DNA of 46,138 bases from a filamentous cyanobacterium CCP2 (GCA_003003615.1 PVWD01000015.1:1-46138), one strand, 5' to 3'. Positions 15,988-24,068 are shown, counted from the first letter of the stretch. Numbers and translations are program-made. Notes: generated by a model not told the origin, from the sequence alone.

Positions 15988-16585
15988 TATCTGTTGCCAT
16001 AATTTGGTTAGCAGTGATGGTCAGCGAGCCGAGTTCAGGAGATTGAATTGGTTCACTTTCCTGGAATCTGCCGACTTCAATGTAACCATTTCTCTCCAGT
16101 TGAAGGACAACAATCGCCCGCGTTTGTGGGTCAACCAGCCAATATTCTGAGATGCCCCGTGCCGCATACTGCTGCCGCTTTCGTTCGTAGTCTCGATCGC
16201 GATTACGGTCTCCGGGCGAGACAACTTTTACAACTAATTTAGGGGGAAGCGCATCAAAGGTAATCGTCAACCGCCTTTTCGTTTGCTCTAAATGTTCTGG
16301 TCTGAGTACAACTACATCAGGGAACCGATTAGCAGGATCACCCGGCTTCAAGACTGGCACTTGAACTTCGCAAGTATGAAGCCGAACTAAACGACGATGG
16401 ATGATTTGGATGAACAAATCACGAAGCGCAAGGGCAATCCAATCATTTAGCTCTGATTCGGGCGGCAATTCTCTTAACTCTCCATCAACTAACTCAAAAC
16501 GCTGATCAGAGCCGTTGTCAAAATTAAGATAATCTTCAAAGGTCAACCGTTGCGCTGAGGTCATCGTTACCCACCTCATAGGCAA
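15968..16585 (-). CDS. Uma2-family (DUF820) PD-(D/E)XK nuclease-fold protein, probable active-site change
   Basis: 205 residues, normal size. The Uma2 pattern is clear: TFEDYL..., FELVDGELRELPPES, Asp90 in NRFPDVVVLRPEH, then PPKLVVKVVSPGDRNRDRDY and the C-terminal QYAARGISEYWLVDPQTR. Members are restriction-endonuclease-like proteins, extremely abundant in cyanobacteria, of unknown biological role. The usual E in (V)VE-V-x-SP is Lys120 here (codon AAA; one change from GAA), so this copy is probably catalytically impaired. The last few residues (about DEDA) and stop are supplied by a dispersed repeat. It is not in an operon; tRNA-Ser lies just downstream on the other strand. Confidence 0.88.
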   Translation of the reverse strand: MPMRWVTMTSAQRLTFEDYLNFDNGSDQRFELVDGELRELPPESELNDWIALALRDLFIQIIHRRLVRLHTCEVQVPVLKPGDPANRFPDVVVLRPEHLEQTKRRLTITFDALPPKLVVKVVSPGDRNRDRDYERKRQQYAARGISEYWLVDPQTRAIVVLQLERNGYIEVGRFQESEPIQSPELGSLTITANQIMATDRLDEDA

Positions 16586-16660
16586 AAATTATAATTCCCA
16601 TTGTAGGTTATTTCTCTAATCGCTAAGCAGAGAGAGGGGTTAGCTCGAAATTCAATAGGT

Positions 16661-16764
16661 GCATCCCACTTTTGCATTTCCATGACAAATCTCTCACTGG
16701 CAGGCAAGATACCTGCGCTACGGAAATCGCTCCATTTGCATAAACATTTGCATCAATGGGATGC
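16661..16764. repeat. MITE-like element with GCATCCCA/TGGGATGC ends and the GCAGGC hairpin core
   Basis: Ends GCATCCCA (16661-16668) and TGGGATGC (16757-16764) are perfect inverted repeats, with TTGCA/TGCAA pairing further in. The centre is CTGGCAGGCAAGATACCTGC followed by GCTACGGAAATC. The central part is nearly identical to the segment inside the chlH-like gene (36661-36687) and, inverted, to 41059-41090. It fills the gap between the Uma2 gene and the HpsE-like genes. Confidence 0.6.
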
Positions 16765-16772
16765 TCTCAAGC

Positions 16773-17708
16773 TCAATCTCGCATTAATTGCTTCCTGAGA
16801 TAGTAAAAAGGGCTGATGACACTTCCCCAAAAGAAAGCAAATTCGCAAGCCAGATCAAGCTCTTTGTTAATCCGATTGCCGTATTTAATTAAATGCCAAA
16901 TCAAACGGCGAAGGCTGCCGCATAAGCTTTTTAATAGCAGAAATGGTTTTTGCCAGGGTTGTGCCAAAATAAGCCGAATTTCGCAGGTACATAAGCCATA
17001 AATTCGAGCGATTCGGACTAAGTAATCTTGCTCCATCCGCCATGCTGGAATAAGATGCTCAATTTGCATGGCCGGGTTATACCAAATCTCCCAACCCTGC
17101 CGATGTAAACGCAATGAAATCTCGTAATCATGTCCACCTCGATGGGCACGAGTGAACCGATCGGGCATACAGTCTAACCAGGCTTGCTTGCGAACAACTA
17201 GCCCGGCTCCGGGTGGTAATCTCAATCTTTCCGGTTCAAACAGTTTTGCTTCATTGGCGTATTTCCGAATCACTAAATACTTTTTTACCTTGTCAAATCC
17301 GCTGGGCGGTTCAATTTCATACTGACCTAAAATTTGCCCTCCATAGGAGCCAGCTTTAGGATGGGCTAAGCCAAACTGATGAGCAGACGCAACCCAATTC
17401 AATGCTGGAAGATTGTCATCATCCAAAAAACCGACAAACTTTCCCTTTGCTTCTTTAATGGCTCGTTGTCTGGCATAGGCCGATCCCTGTTCAGTTTCTA
17501 AACAATATTTCAGAGGGACATTAGGAAGCCAGCCCTTCTGAGTATCGTAAACAATCTGCGCTGTATTATCTGAACTATTATTATCAATAACAATTACTTC
17601 CCAGGCGATCGTTTCAGTTTGAATTTGTGCCTTTAAGTGTTCAAGTAAAAGGGGTAATGTTTTTGCTCCGTTGTAGGTTGGAATTGCAACCGTAAAATCA
17701 ATATTCAT
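16773..17708 (-). CDS. HpsE-like family 2 glycosyltransferase (copy 2)
   Basis: 311 residues. It has a GT-A fold of GT2 type: FTVAIPTYNGAKTLPLLLEHL, VIVIDNNSSDNTAQIV, then the DxD-like FLDDDNLPALNWV and the acceptor-side GHDYEISLRLHRQGWEIWYNPAM. It closely resembles HpsE, a glycosyltransferase of hormogonium polysaccharide synthesis in filamentous cyanobacteria. No TM segment is needed for catalysis, though the C-terminal 70 residues are basic and amphipathic and may sit on the membrane. The neighbour 12 bp upstream is a clear paralogue (same motifs, similar length), so this is a tandem duplication in one operon. The sugar donor is unknown. Confidence 0.85.
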   Translation of the reverse strand: MNIDFTVAIPTYNGAKTLPLLLEHLKAQIQTETIAWEVIVIDNNSSDNTAQIVYDTQKGWLPNVPLKYCLETEQGSAYARQRAIKEAKGKFVGFLDDDNLPALNWVASAHQFGLAHPKAGSYGGQILGQYEIEPPSGFDKVKKYLVIRKYANEAKLFEPERLRLPPGAGLVVRKQAWLDCMPDRFTRAHRGGHDYEISLRLHRQGWEIWYNPAMQIEHLIPAWRMEQDYLVRIARIYGLCTCEIRLILAQPWQKPFLLLKSLCGSLRRLIWHLIKYGNRINKELDLACEFAFFWGSVISPFYYLRKQLMRD

Positions 17709-17720
17709 AGATTGAATTTC

Positions 17721-18671
17721 CTACTTTGATTGATTAAAATAACCCATTTTCCAAAGATAAAATGGACTCCATAAGCTGCTCATGAATAATTCCATTTGGC
17801 AAGCTGCCACCAAATTTGTTTTGAACTGATGATGATATTTCAACCAATGCTCAATGATTTTTCGCAAATCATTCATCAAATACGCAAGCAACATCACCGA
17901 TCGTTGCCAGGGTTTGATTCCCGACATGCGAGTCACACAGCGACTTAACCCAATCCCTCGAAAGAATGGAATTAAATAGTCACGTTCCAATCGCCAAGCT
18001 GGAATTTTGTGTTTCACAACCATCGCAGGGTTATACCAAATCTCCCAGCCAGAGCGGGCAATATGCGCCAACACTTCCGTATCTTCCCCCGTTAACATAT
18101 TGCCATTTGCTCGTCCGCCCAAAATTGTATGGGATGGCACATGGGAGAGCCAAACCGATCGCCGTACCACCAACCCAGCGGAAGGAGGAAACACCCGCTT
18201 TGAGGAATTGTATTGCAAGGGTTTTGTTCCGCGTTCAGTAATTGCAAGAAATGGCAGAATTGGCTTTAATTCCGCCGCAGGTTCCACTTCAAATTCTCCT
18301 TGAATTCGACTGGCAATTGCCCCAGCTTTAGGATACTGCTGAGCAAACTGATAGGCCGATTCAACCCAATTCAAATCTGGAAGATTATCATCATCTAGAA
18401 AACCAACAAGCGCACTACCCGCCTCCTCGATCGCCCGTTTCCGAGCAAACCCAGCCCCCTGCCGAGTTTCCAAATAATACCGCAACGGACAAGGAAAATT
18501 TGCTTGAAACGCCTTAACAACCTCTGCTGTTCCATCCTGGCTGTTGTTATTAATTACCAACACTTCCCAGGACAGCGGAGCAGAAATAATTTGCGATCGT
18601 AACTGTTCCAGTACCTCTGGTAAACGATGTTCACCGTTATAGGTTGGAATCGCAACGGTGAAGTCAACCAT
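17721..18671 (-). CDS. hpsE: HpsE-like family 2 glycosyltransferase (copy 1)
   Basis: 316 residues, first gene of the tandem pair. Motifs: VDFTVAIPTYNGEHRLPEVL, VLVINNNSQDGTAEVV, FLDDDNLPDLNWVESAYQFA, SAGLVVRRSVWLSHVP and GEDTEVLAHIARSGWEIWYN, the catalytic Glu/Asp region of GT2 enzymes. This copy looks closest to the HpsE proteins of hormogonium polysaccharide biosynthesis, from recall of the family rather than alignment. The likely role is adding one sugar to a lipid-linked oligosaccharide for an extruded polysaccharide used in gliding. The rest of an hps cluster is not nearby. Confidence 0.85.
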   Translation of the reverse strand: MVDFTVAIPTYNGEHRLPEVLEQLRSQIISAPLSWEVLVINNNSQDGTAEVVKAFQANFPCPLRYYLETRQGAGFARKRAIEEAGSALVGFLDDDNLPDLNWVESAYQFAQQYPKAGAIASRIQGEFEVEPAAELKPILPFLAITERGTKPLQYNSSKRVFPPSAGLVVRRSVWLSHVPSHTILGGRANGNMLTGEDTEVLAHIARSGWEIWYNPAMVVKHKIPAWRLERDYLIPFFRGIGLSRCVTRMSGIKPWQRSVMLLAYLMNDLRKIIEHWLKYHHQFKTNLVAACQMELFMSSLWSPFYLWKMGYFNQSK

Positions 18672-19389
18672 AGTTCGCCTGTTTAATCATTGAACTGTTT
18701 TGTTTCTAACAGGCTCAGTGTTCCCTGGTTTTGAGGGTGGCTCTCATCCCGCAAAAAACAACTTAGATTGAAAAAGAAAATTTGAGGCGTGAAAATAAAA
18801 AATGGCACTCGCGGTGAGTACCAATTTCGTCAGATCATTGTAATGACGTAGCTGTTATGACTCGATCTGAAAACACAATAGGAGGTAAATCGGTTTTCGC
18901 TCTGTCAAGAAAGATACGAAATGCGATCGATTTATCTCGCTCTAATTCTTTTTTTAGCCTCGCTCAAACTTCCTTCGATCGCCAATTTATCACTTTAATT
19001 ATCAAATTGTTACAATTTCTCAGAACAATGCAGTTGTCAGATCGCCCCTCATGTGCATCGCTTGTCAGATTACACGTTGAACCCGATCACTCGCCACAGC
19101 CCTGGATGAGGAAAAATATTACAAAATATTGCGAATCACCTAAGAGTGTGAACTCAATGCCGGAAAATATTTGCGGAAGATGACTGAGTTTGGACTACTC
19201 AAGTTTCACCAGTGGACTCATTTGTACCATTGGGTCGCTTATAGTCAAGGTAGGCTGAACTGTCGGAGTTGGCTGAAAATGGCAATCAGTCCAGCACACC
19301 GCAGCTTACTGTCAAAAGCTAAGTCATTCAGTGGTGAACGCCAGTTTAATCATCTCTGGTTATATTTTGCTTTTCGGAGGAATCCATCA
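18672..19389 (+). promoter_or_regulatory. Long intergenic region carrying the apcA promoter and leader
   Basis: 718 bp without a defensible gene, between the divergent hpsE-like gene and apcA. The hpsE side has a small imperfect hairpin (GGCACTC / GAGTACC, about 18802-18820). The sequence around 19005-19030 (caaattgttacaatttctc) could hold a promoter. A strong ribosome-binding site GGAGG (19377-19381) lies nine bases before the apcA ATG. Phycobiliprotein operons usually have long, highly expressed leaders, which fits. The frame of apcA is open back to 19171, but I take that as chance. Confidence 0.45.
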
Positions 19390-19875
19390 ATGAGTGTTGT
19401 CACGAAGTCAATCGTGAATGCTGATGCTGAGGCTCGCTACTTGAGCCCTGGCGAATTGGATCAAATTCGTAGCTTCGTCACTTCAGGGGAGCGTCGTCTG
19501 CGGATTGCTCAAGTCTTGACCGATTCTCGCGAGCGGATTGTCAAGCAAGCTGGTGATCAGCTCTTCCAGAAGCGTCCTGATGTCGTTTCTCCTGGTGGTA
19601 ACGCTTACGGCGAGGAAATGACTGCAACTTGCCTGCGTGACCTCGACTACTATCTCCGTCTCATCACCTACGGTGTAGTCTCTGGTGATGTTACCCCCAT
19701 TGAAGAGATCGGTATCGTTGGTGTACGTGAGATGTACAAGTCTCTGGGTACTCCGATCGATGCTGTGGCAGAAGGTGTTCGCGCCATGAAGAACGTGGCA
19801 GTGTCGCTGATGTCTGGTGAAGATGCTGCTGAAGCAGGTTCTTACTTCGACTATGTCATCGGTGCAATGAGCTAA
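19390..19875 (+). CDS. apcA: Allophycocyanin alpha subunit
   Basis: 161 residues, exactly the family length, beginning [20 protein letters not shown]. It binds one phycocyanobilin through Cys81 in [17 protein letters not shown], and with ApcB forms trimers in the phycobilisome core that pass energy to photosystem II. The globin-like helices are intact ([32 protein letters not shown]). The start at 19390 is chosen over the open upstream frame because of the family N-terminus and the RBS GGAGG nine bases before it. It is first of apcABC; apcE is not present in the window. Confidence 0.98.
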   Translation: MSVVTKSIVNADAEARYLSPGELDQIRSFVTSGERRLRIAQVLTDSRERIVKQAGDQLFQKRPDVVSPGGNAYGEEMTATCLRDLDYYLRLITYGVVSGDVTPIEEIGIVGVREMYKSLGTPIDAVAEGVRAMKNVAVSLMSGEDAAEAGSYFDYVIGAMS

Positions 19876-19877
19876 TT

Positions 19878-19894
19878 GAGTGCTGAAGACCGAG
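19878..19894 (+). repeat. 17-bp direct repeat after apcA (copy 1)
   Basis: GAGTGCTGAAGACCGAG lies immediately after the apcA stop. An almost identical copy (one substitution) is found 12 bp after the apcB stop at 20500-20516. The placement after both genes suggests either a repeat family or shared post-transcriptional signals. Confidence 0.7.
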
Positions 19895-20002
19895 GGCTGA
19901 GGACGAAGTTGAGTTTTTGACTTGCTCCCCAGAACCAAGGATTCAGAATTTCTAAAACCTCCTAGCCTGGTAGACAACAACGAGATTTAAGGAAACGAAA
20001 TC

Positions 20003-20488
20003 ATGCAAGACGCAATTACCTCTGTTATTAACTCTGCTGACGTTCAGGGTAAGTACCTGGATGTTTCTGCTCTAGAAAAGCTCAAGAGCTATTTCTCCAG
20101 TGGCGAACTGCGCGTTCGGGCGGCAACCACTATCAGTGCCAATGCTTCTCAAATCGTTAAGGAAGCTGTTGCGAAGTCGTTGCTTTACTCGGACATCACT
20201 CGTCCTGGTGGAAACATGTACACCACCCGTCGCTATGCTGCTTGCATCCGCGACCTCGACTACTACCTCCGCTATGCAACCTATGCAATGCTGGCTGGTG
20301 ATCCTTCCATTCTGGATGAGCGCGTTCTCAACGGATTGAAGGAAACCTACAATTCCTTGGGTGTACCTATCTCTGCAACTGTTCAAGCAATTCAGGCAAT
20401 GAAAGAAGTGACTGCTAGCTTGGTTGGTGCAGATGCAGGCAAGGAAATGGGCGTTTACTTCGACTACATTTCCTCTGGCTTGAGCTAA
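20003..20488 (+). CDS. apcB: Allophycocyanin beta subunit
   Basis: 161 residues, full length, beginning [20 protein letters not shown]. Chromophore-binding Cys81 sits in [19 protein letters not shown], and Asn71 in RPGGNMYTT is the position methylated by CpcM in beta-type phycobiliproteins. It pairs with ApcA to form the (alpha-beta)3 trimers of the phycobilisome core. It starts 127 bp after apcA, preceded by aaggaaacgaaatcATG. The 272-bp space before apcC, with a repeat and possible hairpins, would suit differential transcript stability across the operon. Confidence 0.98.
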   Translation: MQDAITSVINSADVQGKYLDVSALEKLKSYFSSGELRVRAATTISANASQIVKEAVAKSLLYSDITRPGGNMYTTRRYAACIRDLDYYLRYATYAMLAGDPSILDERVLNGLKETYNSLGVPISATVQAIQAMKEVTASLVGADAGKEMGVYFDYISSGLS

Positions 20489-20499
20489 CCCAATGTACA

Positions 20500-20516
20500 G
20501 AGTGCTGAAGACTGAG
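20500..20516 (+). repeat. 17-bp direct repeat after apcB (copy 2)
   Basis: GAGTGCTGAAGACTGAG, matching the post-apcA copy at 16 of 17 positions and followed by further GAGTGCTGAG repeats (to about 20530). The remainder of the 20489-20760 gap contains no ORF of interest. Confidence 0.7.
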
Positions 20517-20760
20517 AACTGAGTGCTGAGTGAATCAGGACAGGTGTCTCAATCTCAAGGCTCACGATTTGCAGGTCTGGGAAGTCCAGAGTGAGTGTTA
20601 GATGGTTGGTGGCGGCTTTTAGAGTTAGCTATGACGATCTAGGATTGACTCTAGACTCCCAGACTTACAGTAAGTGGATCTGTGCGACGATTCATTCCAG
20701 ATTTAGTTAAATCTCAATTCAACAGAACTTTCTAGTCCATTACAGGAGGGCGATCGATCT

Positions 20761-20964
20761 ATGCGGATGTTTAAAGTCACAGCTTGCGTACCCAGCCAAA
20801 CTAGAATTCGCACTCAGCGAGAGCTTCAAAATACTTACTTTACTAAGCTGGTTCCCTACGAAAATTGGTTCAAGGAGCAGCAACGCATTCAGAAAATGGG
20901 TGGCACGATCGTTAAAGTTGAATTAGCGACGGGCAAGCCTGGTACAAATGCAGGTTTGAAGTAA
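20761..20964 (+). CDS. apcC: Phycobilisome core linker LC7.8
   Basis: 67 residues, the usual size. It is the small CpcD/ApcC-type linker that caps allophycocyanin trimers in the phycobilisome core: MRMFKVTACVPSQTRIRTQR at the start and FKEQQRIQKMGGTIVKVELA in the second half are highly characteristic. ATG 20761 follows an RBS (GGAGG about 13 bases upstream). It is the last gene of apcABC, followed by a large terminator hairpin. Confidence 0.97.
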   Translation: MRMFKVTACVPSQTRIRTQRELQNTYFTKLVPYENWFKEQQRIQKMGGTIVKVELATGKPGTNAGLK

Positions 20965-21029
20965 CGCAGCGTTGATATAAAGCAGCGTTAATCTACGTTC
21001 AGATCGACACATATACTCAGTTCATTGGT

Positions 21030-21120
21030 AGAGGTTTACGAAATTTAGATGTTGGTTTGGTGCGCTGTATTGGCATGGCACCTGATGGATATCTAAGTTT
21101 CATAAACCTCTTAGTTTTTT
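21030..21120 (+). terminator. Long-stem rho-independent terminator after apcC
   Basis: The left arm (21030-21050, AGAGGTTTACGAAATTTAGA then T) pairs with the right arm (21091-21111) over 21 positions, with one mismatch and one G-U pair. The 40-nt loop carries a second small hairpin (GGTGC/GCACC). TTAGTTTTTT ends at 21120. It sits 65 bp after the apcC stop. The stem is unusually long for a simple terminator. Confidence 0.8.
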
Positions 21121-21147
21121 AACTTTGGCAGCTTGCCAATTTTGATA

Positions 21148-21235
21148 GCAACAGACAGAATCGTTCGGACATTTGCCGCACCCCCAATCCTATCTGTTCA
21201 TGGGACTCAGCACCTTCAAGCGTCCTCATCTCACT
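21148..21235 (-). repeat. 88-bp dispersed repeat, copy B
   Basis: Its reverse complement aligns over its whole length, with about a dozen substitutions or small gaps, to 39813-39898. Shared blocks include GAGTCCCATGAAC, GCAAATGTC and AACGATTCTGTCT. It lies between the apcC terminator and ftsW and has no ORF. Confidence 0.8.
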
Positions 21236-21290
21236 CTTTCTAGGCTCAAAAGTAATCGTTACGTTTTGATCTTGTGCGAATCCGATCGAC

Positions 21291-22517
21291 TTGCGCTACT
21301 GTTATGAGGCAACTTTAGAATCCGATCGACTAGTGGCTGTCCATAACGTTCTCAAGTTTCTGAATCTTTCAACTCAAGATTGGGCCCTTGAAGCTCGTCT
21401 GCTGAACTGGATCACGTTTTTGTGGCTATTTGTTGGCTTGGCTGTTTTATTCTCAGCCTCCTATGCGATCGCAGAAGCCACCCTGGGAGACGGGCTTCAT
21501 TACTTTAAAATTCAGATTCTCTGGATCTGCTTGGGGCTGATTGGATTTAATCTGCTAGTTCATTCCCCACTTCGCTACATTGTGGGGTTAGCCAACTGGT
21601 TCACGCTGATTATTTTAGGGTTAGTTCTGATGACGCTGTTGCCCGGTTTGGGGACAACGGTGAATGGGGCAACTCGCTGGCTGGTAATTGGGCCGATCGG
21701 TATTCAACCTTCAGAATTAATCAAGCCCTTTTTGGTGCTGCAAAGTGCCCGCATTTTTGGACGTTGGGAAAATCTAACTTGGGCGACTCGCCTCACGTGG
21801 CTTGGCATTTTCGTTCTAACCCTTGTTGCAATCTTGTTCCAACCCAACCTGAGTACGGCGGCATTATGCGGTATGATGCTCTGGCTGATTGCTGTTGCGG
21901 CTGGGTTGCCTTTCTCTTACCTATTCATGTCTGCTGGAACTGGGCTGCTCGCTGCGATCGTCAGTGTCAGTATCAAAACCTATCAACGACGCAGGTTAAT
22001 TTCTTTTCTCAATCCGTGGGCTGACCCCAGGCAGGATGGCTACCAACTGATTCAAAGTTTGCTGGCGATCGGTTCTGGTGGATTTTGGGGCACGGGGTTT
22101 GGACTGTCTCAACAAAAATTGTTTTATTTACCCATCCAGTACACTGACTTTATCTTTGCGGTTTTTGCTGAAGAGTTTGGCTTTGTGGGCTGTTTTCTGC
22201 TGATGCTCCTGTTAGCAACTTATGGCACGATCGCACTTCGGGTCGCGATTAAAACAACAAATCGAGTTCACCAACTGATTGCGATCGGAGTCATGATTTT
22301 GATGGTCGGACAATCATTATTAAATATTGGAGTTGCCACTGGAGCTTTACCCACAACAGGTTTACCATTTCCACTATTCAGCTATGGCGGTAGTTCCATG
22401 ATTGCTAGCCTTGCTTCCGCCGGTTTGCTGATTCGAGTGGCACGGGAAAACTGTGGAGGTGAAATCCTAAAGCTGGGCAAAACTCAGTTCTCAGAAGGCG
22501 TACAAGAAACGCGCTAA
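21291..22517 (+). CDS. ftsW: FtsW/RodA/SpoVE-family peptidoglycan polymerase, FtsW-like
   Basis: 408 residues from TTG 21291; GTG 21333 (residue 15) is an equally good start and no RBS decides. About ten TM helices are visible. SEDS signatures include WLFVGLAVLFSASYAIA (TM1), GATRWLVIGPIGIQPSELIKPFLVL, the FLNPWADPRQDGYQLIQSLLAIGSGGFWGTGFG block and the late LPTTGLPFPLFSYGGSSMIA. SEDS proteins polymerise lipid II glycan chains in the inner membrane. The cyanobacterial form is usually called FtsW (septal), but RodA (elongation) is not excluded since no division cluster surrounds it. It appears monocistronic. Confidence 0.88.
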   Translation: MRYCYEATLESDRLVAVHNVLKFLNLSTQDWALEARLLNWITFLWLFVGLAVLFSASYAIAEATLGDGLHYFKIQILWICLGLIGFNLLVHSPLRYIVGLANWFTLIILGLVLMTLLPGLGTTVNGATRWLVIGPIGIQPSELIKPFLVLQSARIFGRWENLTWATRLTWLGIFVLTLVAILFQPNLSTAALCGMMLWLIAVAAGLPFSYLFMSAGTGLLAAIVSVSIKTYQRRRLISFLNPWADPRQDGYQLIQSLLAIGSGGFWGTGFGLSQQKLFYLPIQYTDFIFAVFAEEFGFVGCFLLMLLLATYGTIALRVAIKTTNRVHQLIAIGVMILMVGQSLLNIGVATGALPTTGLPFPLFSYGGSSMIASLASAGLLIRVARENCGGEILKLGKTQFSEGVQETR

Positions 22518-22568
22518 CACGGGCAACGTTAGGTGATATTCCATTCATTCTGGGATTCGTTCTCCACA

Positions 22569-23162
22569 TCATTCATCATGTTGTTGAATATGCTGAATGG
22601 CAACGCCGATCGCATCCAGCATCACTTCATAACTCTCATCAGTAGAGCGTTCTATTGTCATGAGTCCGGCTTGTTCTAAAGCGATGAAGCCTGTAATGGC
22701 TGAGTTCACTATTCGCATGGCATCCACTAGTTTTGTCTCGCTAAGCTCATAAGCTCTCAGCACACGCTTGAGAAAATGGAACACTTCCTGGATCAGGGGA
22801 GCGGTTTCGGGATCGTTAAGGCTGAGTCGAAATTGGATCATTACTCGATATCGTTCAGGATACGATCGAGCAAAATTGCGTGTTGCGTTGCCTCCAACAC
22901 GCAGTAAAGCTTGTGGTTCATGAACATCCTCAGTTTGTTCCCGGCACCATTCAATATAGTGTCGCCAAATGGTGAGAGCTACTGCTCGCTGCAAAGCTGC
23001 ATTTCCATCCAAATGTTTATAAATTGCAGGGGGTTTAATCCCCAATTCTCGCGCCACTCGATTGACCCCCAACCCTGCCTCACCCTCTTGATCTAGGCAG
23101 ACGATCGCAGCATTAATCACATCTTGCTGCGTCAAAGAATTCTCTTTCGTGGGACGACCCAT
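22569..23162 (-). CDS. TetR/AcrR-family transcriptional regulator
   Basis: 197 residues from ATG 23162 (MGRPTKENSLTQQDVINAA); the TTG three codons earlier is less likely. The N-terminal helix-turn-helix is clear: GVNRVARELGIKPPAIYKHLDGNAALQRAV. The C-terminal domain resembles the WHG type (ARSYPERYRVMIQF). TetR proteins are dimeric repressors released by a small ligand. It lies 44 bp downstream of the methyltransferase gene on the same strand. The divergent promoter of that unit holds a perfect palindrome (24048-24068) of the right size for a TetR operator, so autoregulation with the amidase and methyltransferase as targets is plausible. Confidence 0.9.
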   Translation of the reverse strand: MGRPTKENSLTQQDVINAAIVCLDQEGEAGLGVNRVARELGIKPPAIYKHLDGNAALQRAVALTIWRHYIEWCREQTEDVHEPQALLRVGGNATRNFARSYPERYRVMIQFRLSLNDPETAPLIQEVFHFLKRVLRAYELSETKLVDAMRIVNSAITGFIALEQAGLMTIERSTDESYEVMLDAIGVAIQHIQQHDE

Positions 23163-23206
23163 AAAACACAACTGAAATTTTGCGGTTTCGGTTTCATCCT
23201 AGCGAA

Positions 23207-24028
23207 CTACACAGGCTGAGCAATATGAAATGCAGAAAGATAAGAGAGTTGAATTGTGCTACCGTTTTTCTCGATCGCGTGGCGCAATTGCTCAAATAGT
23301 TGCTGTCTTTGCTGTAGCTCTAATTTGAGATAAGGAGAGTAAGTCGTCAGAAGCATCAAGTACTCATCTACTGAGTAAGTCACTTCAGATGCAATCTGCC
23401 CAGATATCAGGTTCTTAAATTTTCCTGAATCGATCGACATCTGTCCTAATTCCTGAAGAATTTCTTCTTGCATTGCTCTATCTTCATAACAACCCAAAGC
23501 GGGAGCAATGGCTTGATAAATTTCCGATAACTGCTGATAAACCTCATAACGGGGTTGAAGTTCTTTATTCCACAACAAAATCAGGTAGCCATCAGGATGC
23601 AATGCGTTTGCCGCTTTAGGATAACCAATATCTGGAGGTATCCAGTGAAAAGAACTGGCTGCCAACACAGCATCATATTTTCTGGTCTTTGGCTCCCATT
23701 CTTCAAACGAAAGATTTTGAATTTCAACGTGAGGATATGGAGCACAATTTTGTTGAGCAAGCTGATAAAAATCAGGATTGGGTTCTAGACAAGTCATTGA
23801 GCATCCTAAAGATGCGAAGGAATGGGTTGCGATCGCAGGGCCACATCCTATTTCTAGGAGGGTTGAGTTAGCGGAAAGTTGAGCAATTTCTACGACCTGC
23901 TGGATGAGTTCCTCAGGATAGCGAGGTCTAACTTGATGATAAGCCTCGGCTGCGGGTGAATACCAGCGTTTTCTCTGCTCCAGATCTTTGCCGTAACACT
24001 CAACTAGGCTTGCTTTTAAGTCTTTCAT
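23207..24028 (-). CDS. Class I SAM-dependent methyltransferase
   Basis: 273 residues. The Rossmann-fold motif I is LLEIGCGPAIATHSFASLG (about residue 57), followed by acidic motif II (CLEPNPDFYQLA), motif III/post-I (YDAVLAASSFHWIPPD) and HPDGYLILLWNKE. This is the UbiE/Trans-aconitate methyltransferase-like type (class I, Methyltransf_11), acting on small molecules. No substrate can be assigned. It is the first gene of a two-gene unit with tetR, divergent from the amidase across an 81-bp region with a palindrome. Confidence 0.88.
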   Translation of the reverse strand: MKDLKASLVECYGKDLEQRKRWYSPAAEAYHQVRPRYPEELIQQVVEIAQLSANSTLLEIGCGPAIATHSFASLGCSMTCLEPNPDFYQLAQQNCAPYPHVEIQNLSFEEWEPKTRKYDAVLAASSFHWIPPDIGYPKAANALHPDGYLILLWNKELQPRYEVYQQLSEIYQAIAPALGCYEDRAMQEEILQELGQMSIDSGKFKNLISGQIASEVTYSVDEYLMLLTTYSPYLKLELQQRQQLFEQLRHAIEKNGSTIQLSYLSAFHIAQPV

Positions 24029-24047
24029 GGATTGCTTGGCTTATAGC

Positions 24048-24068
24048 TTAGTTAACACTATTAACTAA
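24048..24068. promoter_or_regulatory. Perfect palindrome, probable TetR operator
   Basis: TTAGTTAA - CACTA - TTAACTAA: 8-bp arms in perfect inversion around a 5-bp centre, in the 81-bp divergent region between the methyltransferase-tetR unit and the amidase. A further half-site TTAACTTTAG occurs at about 24081. The size and symmetry match TetR-family operators, and the only regulator nearby is the TetR gene of the same unit. Confidence 0.7.

Noticed and set aside
18857-19183. 108-codon + frame in the apcA upstream region
   Set aside because: Low-quality codon use, no RBS, no motif, and it sits in a promoter/leader region.
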